In this document: one piece after another, positions 36,121 through 43,839 of the stretch | Layout: every line of letters begins with the position of its first letter | Position numbering within the stretch: the first letter of the stretch is position 1 | DNA from: Candidatus Limosilactobacillus intestinipullorum | Lineage (GTDB): Bacteria > Bacillota > Bacilli > Lactobacillales > Lactobacillaceae | DNA: 46,964 nucleotides | Reading direction: 5' to 3' | Assembly (NCBI GenBank): GCA_019117185.1 | Contig: DXAF01000063.1 | Location: 1 to 46,964, forward strand | The notes under the pieces: model-generated | The model's database searches: none | What the model was told of the DNA's origin: nothing | What the model saw: only the letters and a program-made list of their open reading frames with translations | Made by a program: the position numbers and the translations under genes

Positions 36121-38018
36121 TAGTCAACATCCTTCTCATAGTGTTCCTTACGTTTCTTACTCATTGGTAAGCTTTGTTCGTTCTTAACCAGGTTGATCTT
36201 CTTACCAGTGGCCTTTTCAATTAAGTCAATGTTATTCAACTTAACATTAGGGTTCCACTTACGTTCTGGCTTCTTGATCTTTCCACCGGCCATCTTCGTT
36301 TCAAGCATTGCAAGAGCCCGAATAGCGTCTTCTTGACAAAGTGTGTTGTTTTCAAGAACTTCGTTTTCGATTCCCCACTTGGACTTGTTGTTATCAACGA
36401 TGGCGTCCATGTACTTGTTACCAGTAACCAGTTCCCCTTGAACAGCGGAGTAAGTAATACCAACAACTGGAACACCACGTGAACCGATCGCTTCAATGTT
36501 TTCACCGTAGTCAATGTGGTTGTTACCAAAACCTTCAGTCGTAACAATAGCACCATCCAGGTCCATTGCTTCAGCCCACATACCAAGCCGCTTAGAAACG
36601 TAGCTCTTTTGCGTGTTAGCTTGTGGCGAACCGATTAGGCAGACACCAACAACGTCAATGTCTTTATCAGCCAAGGCTTCTTCAACCAGTGGTTCACGCC
36701 AGTAGTGACGAGAAGTTTCCTTTGAAGCAGGTCCAATACAAGTCAATGCATGGATACCACCATCAAGGATTTCCAGTGGTGAAAGCATAATTGGTAAGTT
36801 ACCAAGGTCAACGTTAGCTTGTGCGCCAAGAGTACCAACTGGTTCCTTTGGCAGAATCAAGTTATCGTGCATAGCACCTTGTCCCATGATTTCCTTAACC
36901 AAGAGAACCCGCTTGTTACCGAAGCGACGCTTTTGTTCAAGCTTTTCAGTATTAACAACTAGGCTATCATCAGCCTTTTTAAGGGCTTCACGAATGTGCT
37001 CAACGATTGTGTCGGCTGCTTCGTGGGCGCCACGTGGGCCACGACGTTCACGGTTAGTACCTGCTTGGACAGTGGCATCGATGACAAGCATGATTTCACC
37101 CTTGTCAATGGCACCAGGACGGCCCCACATAACGTTTTCATCAACGTAACCTTCTGAAGAACCGAATTCACCGACTTGAACACCATTCTCATCGGTACCA
37201 GTTAGGACGGTAACAACACCATCAAGAACCCGGGTAACACCTTCACCAAGTTCACCCTTTTCCTTGGTAGCAATTGGTTGAACATCCATGATACTGTTGG
37301 TGTACTTGTGGTAATCATCAGGGGTAATGACACTAATCTTCATGTCCTTAACGATTTCTTGAGCTTCAACAGCATCCTTGCAAAGTTGGTCAGGGTTACC
37401 AATAACTAACGTTGTTCCGTCAATCTTGGTCTCGTCCCCGAACTCGATCTTATCGATCTTAAAGTGCTTCCGAGTCAAGCTCCGTACAACTTCTTCATCA
37501 ACTTCTGGTTCTTGTTGAGAAGCAGCCGTTTCGTTACTTGCTTGGCTAGCAGCAGGTGCACTTTGCACAGCACCTTGGTTAACCATTGCCAATGGAACAT
37601 CTAACTTGATGTCCTTACCTTCCTTAACGGAAAGGTGTAACATCCCATCAGATACACCATTATTAGCAACAGCGGTAGTTACATCTGAAGAAGCCGCTGA
37701 TGATCCTTCATCCTTAGCAGATGAATCTTCCGTAGCTTCTTCGTCATCATTTTGTGCTGAAGGATCTTGAATGTTATCAACAACATCCGGCGTCAGCGGA
37801 AGCAAAGCATCCATAGTCTTGTTTAGAGTGGCTCCTAAGACCTGACCAATGGTCAAAACATTGTCAGGCAACTCTAGTAGACCAGAATCCTCGTAGTCAG
37901 GGAACAGCGTTGGGTCTTCCAAATCGGAAGCTTCCAATAGCTTACCCTTTTCCCGCCGGCAACATAATACGGCCGGGTCGTTGAGGTGCTCCTTAGCAGT
38001 TTCAACTGAAATAGACAT
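36120..38018 (-). CDS. prdA: D-proline reductase proprotein PrdA
   Basis: Proprotein of 632 residues cleaved at Thr426-Cys427 (IHALT/CIGPASKET) so that Cys427 becomes the pyruvoyl group of the small subunit; the C. sticklandii equivalent is Cys421. The pyruvoyl binds D-proline for reductive opening with PrdB. An N-terminal domain (1-80, with CC at 19-20) is joined by a linker rich in Asp, Glu, Ser and Ala (about 83-175). AAGGAGG precedes the ATG. First gene of the operon that runs to the island's left end. Confidence 0.96.
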   Translation of the reverse strand: MSISVETAKEHLNDPAVLCCRREKGKLLEASDLEDPTLFPDYEDSGLLELPDNVLTIGQVLGATLNKTMDALLPLTPDVVDNIQDPSAQNDDEEATEDSSAKDEGSSAASSDVTTAVANNGVSDGMLHLSVKEGKDIKLDVPLAMVNQGAVQSAPAASQASNETAASQQEPEVDEEVVRSLTRKHFKIDKIEFGDETKIDGTTLVIGNPDQLCKDAVEAQEIVKDMKISVITPDDYHKYTNSIMDVQPIATKEKGELGEGVTRVLDGVVTVLTGTDENGVQVGEFGSSEGYVDENVMWGRPGAIDKGEIMLVIDATVQAGTNRERRGPRGAHEAADTIVEHIREALKKADDSLVVNTEKLEQKRRFGNKRVLLVKEIMGQGAMHDNLILPKEPVGTLGAQANVDLGNLPIMLSPLEILDGGIHALTCIGPASKETSRHYWREPLVEEALADKDIDVVGVCLIGSPQANTQKSYVSKRLGMWAEAMDLDGAIVTTEGFGNNHIDYGENIEAIGSRGVPVVGITYSAVQGELVTGNKYMDAIVDNNKSKWGIENEVLENNTLCQEDAIRALAMLETKMAGGKIKKPERKWNPNVKLNNIDLIEKATGKKINLVKNEQSLPMSKKRKEHYEKDVD

Positions 38019-38398
38019 AGGCCAACCTCCTTAAATAATGTTCAGTTAGCCGAATCTGTAGACGGATCGATGATTCATGTGTGGTTTGTATCATTTATTG
38101 TGAATCCGCCCACAAATCACGACATAACCAACCTATAATCCTGCTTGATATCATTGCAGCTTTTATCAAGCACATTCATTATATTTCATTTTTGAATCGT
38201 TTTCAATCTAATTAGTATTAAACTTCAACTCATTTTTATCACAAAATGATCATTTTCTTATCACTATTGATAAATTTATGGTGTAACAATTTACCGTATG
38301 TCATTTATGCGTTCTTTCACAATTGTACTTAAATGCTACCGTCATTTTTATGAAGACGGGTTTATTGGCCCCCAGTTTGTGATGACGAACGCAAAAAA
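38019..38398 (-). promoter_or_regulatory. prdA promoter and regulatory region
   Basis: AT-rich, no gene. On the minus strand TTGAAA (38201-38206) and TATAAT (38178-38183) are 17 bp apart, a near-ideal promoter. A cre-like site TGAAAACGATTCAA (38192-38205, 12 of 14 matches by my reading) overlaps the -35, suggesting CcpA repression. A 9-bp inverted repeat (38142-38172) sits at the expected +1. Upstream are a 14-bp palindrome AAAATGATCATTTT (38243-38256) and nearby TTATCAC repeats. The leader is about 150 nt and includes a 13-nt motif shared with prdC (38077-38089). Confidence 0.75.
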
Positions 38399-38443
38399 GA
38401 CGGGGCAGACAAGGATTGGTAAAATATCTTGTCTGTCCCGTCT
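38393..38443 (-). terminator. Terminator after the proline iminopeptidase gene
   Basis: On the minus strand GACGGGACAGACAAGAT pairs with ATCCTTGTCTGCCCCGTC (about 16 pairs with one mismatch) and is followed by TTTTTT. It separates the iminopeptidase transcript from the prdA promoter. Confidence 0.9.
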
Positions 38444-38456
38444 CATTCACCGGGTT

Positions 38457-39347
38457 TTAATCATTTGCGTTTAACCAGTCAATCAATAATTTTTCATAGT
38501 CATCATGACGTTCAACGAATGACATATGACGACAATATTCAAATAAGTGCCACTTGGCATTCGGAATCCGATCATACATTGACTTAGCAGTATATGGTGT
38601 GCACAAGTCATCGGTCCCACTGGTAATTAATACCGGAACGTTAATATCTTTCAGTTGGTCCATGTAGTCATAATCCTTCAGGTTACCTTCTGGATTGTAC
38701 TCATTTGGCCCCCAACCAGTAATATATGCTACGGAACCGGCATTTTTCTTCCGCCGAAGTGGTTCAGGGTCATCGGGTGATGGTGCCGCATTACAATGCA
38801 TCTCCATAAATTTAGCGTTGGCCCGTTGGTATTCAGGACTCGTAAACTCATCTTTGGCCTCAGCCTCGGCAATTGCCTTTTGGTCGGCTGGGTCCATGAA
38901 CTTTATCATCCGGTGCAGCTCCTTGTCCCACATCCATGAAGCCGGCAAGGTACTTGCTAAAATTCCGGACTTAATCCCTTGCGGTTGCTCATCACAAAGG
39001 TAAATGATTTCTAACATTCCACCCCAGGATTGGCCCAGTAAGTGAACCTGATCTAAATGCAAGTACTCACGCAGGGCCTTTAATTCCTTGACCCAGGTTG
39101 GGGCATTGTATAACTCATCAGCCTTATCATCTGGCATTGAAGACTTTCCGCAACCAATTTGATCATACATCACTAATTGACGGTGGTCTTTTTCAGCCAA
39201 GTCATCAAGCACTTCAAAGTAATTGTGCGTTGAACCCGGGCCACCGTGCAGCAATAGCAGTGGCGCCTTATCACTTTTTTCACCAACAATCCGATAATAA
39301 GTCTTATACTCACCAAGCGGCATGTATCCTTCTTGTACCTTGGTCAT
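38457..39347 (-). CDS. pip: Proline iminopeptidase (alpha/beta hydrolase)
   Basis: 296 residues. The oxyanion HGGPG motif is at about 34-38 and the nucleophile Ser107 in GQSWGG, as in family S33 prolyl aminopeptidases, which release N-terminal proline from peptides. No signal peptide, so intracellular. The ATG at 39347 has AAGGAG 8 nt upstream. Set between selC and the prdA promoter, it plausibly supplies proline to the reductase. Another aminopeptidase specificity cannot be ruled out. Confidence 0.88.
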   Translation of the reverse strand: MTKVQEGYMPLGEYKTYYRIVGEKSDKAPLLLLHGGPGSTHNYFEVLDDLAEKDHRQLVMYDQIGCGKSSMPDDKADELYNAPTWVKELKALREYLHLDQVHLLGQSWGGMLEIIYLCDEQPQGIKSGILASTLPASWMWDKELHRMIKFMDPADQKAIAEAEAKDEFTSPEYQRANAKFMEMHCNAAPSPDDPEPLRRKKNAGSVAYITGWGPNEYNPEGNLKDYDYMDQLKDINVPVLITSGTDDLCTPYTAKSMYDRIPNAKWHLFEYCRHMSFVERHDDYEKLLIDWLNAND

Positions 39348-39366
39348 TTTATACACTCCTTATAAT

Positions 39367-39396
39367 AAAAAAGAGAGCCGAAAACTTTCGACTCTC
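39367..39396 (-). terminator. selC: selC terminator
   Basis: On the minus strand GAGAGTCGAA pairs with TTCGGCTCTC (one G-T pair) and is followed by TTTTTT. It begins 29 nt after the tRNA CCA end, giving selC a short transcript of its own. Confidence 0.85.
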
Positions 39397-39424
39397 ACTA
39401 CTCTTAAGTGATTAATATTCATCC

Positions 39425-39521
39425 TGGCGGGAATACGTAGGAATCGAACCTACCTAAGAGGCTTTTAACCCCTCGCACTGGTTTTGAGGACCAGGGAGCA
39501 CACCAGAACTCATCTATTCCC
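39425..39521 (-). tRNA. selC: tRNA-Sec (anticodon UCA)
   Basis: 97 nt with encoded CCA. The acceptor pairs GGGAATA with TATTCCC; the anticodon stem CTGGT/ACCAG encloses loop CCTCAAA, with anticodon TCA at 39485-39487, which reads UGA. There is an extended variable arm (about 20 nt, GAGG/CCTC core), and the T arm is GTAGG-TTCGATT-CCTAC. Length, long variable arm and anticodon identify selenocysteine tRNA. The eighth acceptor pair typical of bacterial tRNA-Sec reads G opposite G here. It sits 37 nt after the peptide transporter stop. Confidence 0.95.
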
Positions 39522-39528
39522 ACTGAAC

Positions 39529-39557
39529 ATTCTAACGAAAGAGATAAGAATCGTCAA
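39529..39557 (-). promoter_or_regulatory. selC: selC promoter
   Basis: On the minus strand TTGACG (39552-39557), a 17-bp spacer and TAGAAT (39529-39534) are followed 7 nt later by the first G of the tRNA. The fit to the consensus and the spacing to the mature 5' end are excellent. Confidence 0.85.
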
Positions 39558-39558
39558 C

Positions 39559-41040
39559 CTACAATTGAATTAGCTTTGCCAGCATCCCCCGCATGGAGAA
39601 CAGAATTACCGCAATCACAATTGCAACTACCCCCATCACACCAAAGTACATGGCGGCATTTGGTACACTGTATAGTTTTACCAATTGGGCATTAAACGAT
39701 TGCGCGGCAGCATCCCCTAAAAACCAAATACTCATCATCTGAGCATTAAAGGCCTTCGGTGCTAACTTTGTCGTCAATGATAATCCGGAAGGTGAAAGGA
39801 AAACTTCACCAATTTCAACAATGGCGATACTTAAGATCAACCACCAACCAGAGAACTTAACTCCAACCCCATTAATTGCGATTGGAATCAGTAATACCAA
39901 GAACGAGAACGCTGATGCCAGCAGCCCGATAGTAAACTTTGAGGTTGAAGAAGGCTGCTTCTTTCCCATCTTAGTCCACATTGCCGCTACAATCGGCGAA
40001 TAAACTAAAACAAATAATGCGTTAAAACCAGTAAATTGACTAGCCTGAACATGAATACCGAATAATTTCAAATCAGTCATTTGTTGAGCAACCAGTGGGA
40101 AAATCGTCATCGTTTGCTCATAAATTGACCAGAAGAAAACACTGGCGATAAAGACAACAATATAAACAATTACGTTTTTCCGATCCTTAGGAGTAATCTT
40201 AGGGCTCCGAAAAATGTTAAAGAAGTAAATCGCTGGTAGCAGGATCCCTAAAATCGTAATGATAAAGATAATATTATTAACGTTTAACGTGTGGGTGAAG
40301 TACATGATTAGTAAGCCAACCACGACGATCGCCGTTACCCAACTTACCTGTTTAATAACTTTAGCCTTTTCGTCCGGCTTAATCGGGTCATTAGGCAAAA
40401 GACCATCCTTACCAAGATATTTCTTACTTCCAATGCAGTATTGGATCAAGCCTAGCACCATTCCAACCGTTGAGAGCGCAAACCCAGCATGGTAACTGTA
40501 GGTTTGACCGACCCAACCAACGATAAACGGTGCTAACAATGCCCCAATATTGATCCCCATATAGTAAATGTTGAACCCAGCATCACGCCGTGTATCTTCT
40601 TTGCTGTATAGGCCACCAACCATGTCAGAGACGTTGGGCTTAAGAAAACCAGTCCCTAAAACAATAATTACAATCGATACGTATAAGCCAACAAACCGTA
40701 GTGGCAATACCAAGATAAAGTTACCGAGGGCAATTAAAACACCACCCCAAAAGACGGTCCGCCGTGGTCCCAAGATCCGGTCACTGATAAAACCACCAAT
40801 CACTGTTGACATATAAATTAGGGCCCCGTAAATAGCAACAATCGAGGTTGCAATTGAGGTGTTCATCCCTAATCCGCCCTTACTGAAACTATCAATTAGG
40901 TAGAACAGTAAGATTGCGTGCATACTATAATAACTAAACCGTTCCCACATTTCGGTGAAGAACAGCGTTGATAATCCATGTGGGTGACCAAAAAAGGCAG
41001 TGTCTTCAGGATGTCGTCCACTAGGTGAATCATTACTCAT
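39559..41040 (-). CDS. dtpT: Proton-dependent oligopeptide transporter (POT family)
   Basis: 493 residues, about 12-14 membrane segments. Family motifs are clear: ExxER (TEMWERFSYY, near residue 30-39), the GGFISDRxxGxRRT loop after TM2, and FYxxINxGA (NIYYMGINIGALLAP). Takes up di- and tripeptides with protons. Within the island it would import proline-containing peptides for the iminopeptidase (inference). Confidence 0.9.
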   Translation of the reverse strand: MSNDSPSGRHPEDTAFFGHPHGLSTLFFTEMWERFSYYSMHAILLFYLIDSFSKGGLGMNTSIATSIVAIYGALIYMSTVIGGFISDRILGPRRTVFWGGVLIALGNFILVLPLRFVGLYVSIVIIVLGTGFLKPNVSDMVGGLYSKEDTRRDAGFNIYYMGINIGALLAPFIVGWVGQTYSYHAGFALSTVGMVLGLIQYCIGSKKYLGKDGLLPNDPIKPDEKAKVIKQVSWVTAIVVVGLLIMYFTHTLNVNNIIFIITILGILLPAIYFFNIFRSPKITPKDRKNVIVYIVVFIASVFFWSIYEQTMTIFPLVAQQMTDLKLFGIHVQASQFTGFNALFVLVYSPIVAAMWTKMGKKQPSSTSKFTIGLLASAFSFLVLLIPIAINGVGVKFSGWWLILSIAIVEIGEVFLSPSGLSLTTKLAPKAFNAQMMSIWFLGDAAAQSFNAQLVKLYSVPNAAMYFGVMGVVAIVIAVILFSMRGMLAKLIQL

Positions 41041-41371
41041 AATAAATACATTCCCTTCACTAACGCGCCAATATAAATTAATAATACATATTAAATTATA
41101 TCAGTTCCTTTCATTTGCGCAAAACTACTCAGAAGGTTAGATTTTGGCTAAAAAATTAACAAATATCGAATATTAGTCGCTTTATCCCATTAAATAATGA
41201 ATATTCTTGTCTTGCCCGTCTAACTGACCAATCGCGATAATGTGGTAATAGTTGTGACGGTAAGCTTTATTGATCAGTAGTGCGCAAGGCCCACGATAAA
41301 AAAACACATAATATAAGTACGCTGGTCGCACCCACTATTATGCATTTTTCATCTTATCAAACTAAAAATCC
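41041..41371 (-). promoter_or_regulatory. Gap between prdC and the peptide transporter
   Basis: 331 bp, no gene. A promoter for the transporter is likely on the minus strand: TATAAT at 41095-41100 with TTGCGC 16 bp upstream (41117-41122). I see no convincing terminator for prdC in the rest, only AT-rich sequence with partial inverted repeats. Confidence 0.55.
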
Positions 41372-42706
41372 CTATTCATTATTTTCAGGCAAAATGTGCC
41401 GCATAATCCGCATATCCACTGCCCGCCGTGCGAAGTCGGTGGTGTGGTAAACTGGCATATTCAGTTTTGGTGCAACACCCATAACGGTATTCGTACAATC
41501 AGTACAATTACCAACCAAGAGGGTCTTAGCACCGCCCTTCCGTAATTTGAGAATCGTTTGTGCTTGTCCAGGGCAGATACCAGGGTTCTTACACTTTGCG
41601 GTTCCCGTCTTCGGGTTAACTACGGCGTTCTTACACCATTCAACGCCGGTAACGTCAGCGTTCATCTTTTCAGCAATTTCCTTCATCCGTGCCGGGGTTG
41701 CGCTGCAAGCACAGGCTAACAAGCCAACCTTTTCACCATGGAGGTTCGGGAATGGAATCGTTGCAATAATACCGCCGTCTACCTTAGTGATTGGGCTTTC
41801 GAGCGTCGTACTATGACCAGTGAATGGTCCACCCATAATTAATTCGCCATAATCTGCCATGTTCGGGAATGCACTCAAGACGTCACCAACTAATGTCCCA
41901 ACCGGAACATCCTTGTGGACAAGGACCATCTTGTTGTCACCATTTAGCCGGCCGGCAACCGTGATATCCTTACTCATTACTGGTTCACGGTTTTCAATCG
42001 CCCGTGCTGCCCGGTAGACAGTCTCAACATTCGTCACGATTGCGTTAGCCGCATATGGTAATTCAGTCGTCTTCAAAACCGCGTTTTCACCGTCTGGCTT
42101 CTTGTACAATCCTGAATCACGAAGGACTGCCCGTTCTTCACCTTCTGGGTACCGGTTCCACATCAATTCCAGTGAAATATCATCATGAGTACGAACTAGC
42201 TCCTCAAGCAATGCCACAGTGTTGGTGTGGTAACGCTTAATCGCAATATGAATATCCTTGGCTTGAACAATTTCTTTGATGTATTCCGCACCACGAATAA
42301 TTTGTTCAGCATCAGTCGTAATCCGTGAAATATTGTGTCCTAAAATCGGCTCACATTCTGCTGCGTTAATAAACAGGTGTCCACCTGGGATTGGCCGTGC
42401 ATACTTAGCAGCAGCTGGGAAACCAGCACCACCAGCACCGATAACCCCCGCCTCACGAATCGCGTCGAGGTTAGAATCCGTGTCTGGAATCTTGACGAAG
42501 TCCTTTGGTTGTTCTTCATCGGCTTCGATAACGATTGCTTGGTCGTTAATTTCTGTGATGGTCCCATATACACTAGCATGCAAATTAGCACCCAGTCCAT
42601 CTGGCTTACCAATCAATTGACCACGCTTAACATGGTCACCAACCTTAACGATCGGCGTTACTGGAACACCGACACTTTCTTTCAGTGGTAACACTAACTT
42701 ACTCAT
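41372..42706 (-). CDS. prdC: PrdC, RnfC-like electron donor for proline reductase (all-Cys form)
   Basis: 444 residues. The start is a biotinyl-like/RnfC N-terminal domain (VTPIVKVGDHVKRGQLIG), followed by a GAGGAGFP flavin/NADH-type loop as in RnfC/NuoF. Cysteine-rich segments (ACACS, CKNPGICPG, and CTDC at 401-404) follow. PrdC passes electrons from NADH to PrdB in clostridia, where it is itself a selenoprotein; here there is no in-frame UGA and CTDC is Cys-only. It is separated from prdA by about 3.3 kb. Confidence 0.88.
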   Translation of the reverse strand: MSKLVLPLKESVGVPVTPIVKVGDHVKRGQLIGKPDGLGANLHASVYGTITEINDQAIVIEADEEQPKDFVKIPDTDSNLDAIREAGVIGAGGAGFPAAAKYARPIPGGHLFINAAECEPILGHNISRITTDAEQIIRGAEYIKEIVQAKDIHIAIKRYHTNTVALLEELVRTHDDISLELMWNRYPEGEERAVLRDSGLYKKPDGENAVLKTTELPYAANAIVTNVETVYRAARAIENREPVMSKDITVAGRLNGDNKMVLVHKDVPVGTLVGDVLSAFPNMADYGELIMGGPFTGHSTTLESPITKVDGGIIATIPFPNLHGEKVGLLACACSATPARMKEIAEKMNADVTGVEWCKNAVVNPKTGTAKCKNPGICPGQAQTILKLRKGGAKTLLVGNCTDCTNTVMGVAPKLNMPVYHTTDFARRAVDMRIMRHILPENNE

Positions 42707-42800
42707 AAGTGCATCTCCTATTCAATGCACAAACCACACATAAACCTAAGTTAATATTATCACAATTCTCGTGTCTTGAAAACGGTTCCTGGAACTTTAG
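42707..42800 (-). promoter_or_regulatory. prdC: prdC promoter region
   Basis: On the minus strand an extended -10 (TGTGATAAT, with GATAAT at 42756-42761) is preceded by a weak TTTCAA -35. A cre-like site TGAAAACGGTTCCT (42777-42790, plus-strand orientation) overlaps the -35, matching the prdA site in its first 11 positions except one. The leader contains ACAAACCACACAT (42729-42741), the 13-nt motif also present near prdA in the other orientation. GGAGAT precedes the ATG. Confidence 0.55.
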
Positions 42801-42868
42801 CCTAAAAGTGACTCACAGTACAACGCTTTGCCCCTTATCGTTCAACACTGAATTCGCTTTAATTTAAA

Positions 42869-42915
42869 TTGGAAACGGGGCTGGGACAAAATCACGCTTT
42901 GCCACCAGCTCCGTT
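42869..42915 (-). terminator. Hairpin after htpX at the right island border
   Basis: AAACGGAGCTGG pairs imperfectly with CCAGCCCCGTTT around a 20-nt loop. There is no clear T run. It lies directly after htpX and before the prdC promoter and probably ends the lemA-htpX message. Confidence 0.5.
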
Positions 42916-42932
42916 TAGCTATTTATTCATAA

Positions 42933-43829
42933 TTACATTTCTTCAAGTCGCTTAATCCGCGCGTCCAACGGCGGGTGGGTCGCAAACAGGTCATCATACC
43001 AGCGGTGATGACCATTCTCTTCGGGGTCACTAATGTAGAGACCACTGCTGCTCGGTGCCATGTGTTTCATCGGCTGTGCTGTCTTCAACTTTTCTAAAGC
43101 GCTTATCATTCCCTGCGGGTTCCGGGTTAATTCCACGGATCCTGCATCGGCTAGGTACTCCCGGTTTCGTGACAGTGCCATTTGAGCAATCGTTGCGGCA
43201 AGTGGCGCTAGCATAATTAAGAGGATGGAACCCACGATTGCTAGGATCCCCCAGCCACCATCATTTTCATCACGGTCACGACGGCCACCGAACCACCAAA
43301 AGTTACCCGCAAAGTTGACCAGCATGCTAATGGCAGCCGCAAGGGCCAAGGCAATTGTCTGCAAACGGATATCATAGTTACGGACGTGGCTCATTTCGTG
43401 CCCCATGACGGCCTCTAACTCTTCACGGTTCATAATCTGAAGTAGGCCGGTAGTTGCCGCAACTGCCGCATGTTCCGGATTATTTCCCGTTGCAAAAGCG
43501 TTAGGGCTCGGGTCGTCAATAATGTAGACCCGCGGCATTGGTACCTGGGCCACCATCGCCATGTCCTCAACCACGTGCCACAACGCTGGTGCTTCCTGTG
43601 CTGAATGGATTTCGTGAGCATTGTTCATATTCATGACAACGTCGGTCGACTGACCAATAATCACCGACATGTATATCAGCGCGATAATGCCGGCAATGAT
43701 AATTCCACCAACTGCCGATCCCGCGAAAAGGTAACCGATCGCCGCGCCAATCAGGGCCACCAACAAGAAGAAACCGACCATTACTAATACGGTCTTCCGC
43801 TTATTTTGTGCGATCTGTTGATACAACAT
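42933..43829 (-). CDS. htpX: HtpX-type membrane zinc metalloprotease
   Basis: 298 residues, M48 family. Two N-terminal transmembrane segments (about 14-34 and 39-58), the zinc motif HEMSH at 144-148, and two further hydrophobic stretches. Degrades damaged membrane proteins, overlapping in role with FtsH. It follows lemA by 10 bp; lemA-htpX is a conserved pair in Lactobacillales. This is the right-hand core border of the island. Confidence 0.94.
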   Translation of the reverse strand: MLYQQIAQNKRKTVLVMVGFFLLVALIGAAIGYLFAGSAVGGIIIAGIIALIYMSVIIGQSTDVVMNMNNAHEIHSAQEAPALWHVVEDMAMVAQVPMPRVYIIDDPSPNAFATGNNPEHAAVAATTGLLQIMNREELEAVMGHEMSHVRNYDIRLQTIALALAAAISMLVNFAGNFWWFGGRRDRDENDGGWGILAIVGSILLIMLAPLAATIAQMALSRNREYLADAGSVELTRNPQGMISALEKLKTAQPMKHMAPSSSGLYISDPEENGHHRWYDDLFATHPPLDARIKRLEEM

Positions 43830-43839
43830 TTAACTCACC

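Noticed and set aside
39425-39521. tRNA-Ser or tRNA-Leu with a long variable arm
   Set aside because: The anticodon is TCA, which would read the UGA stop codon, and the length and selenium context fit tRNA-Sec.
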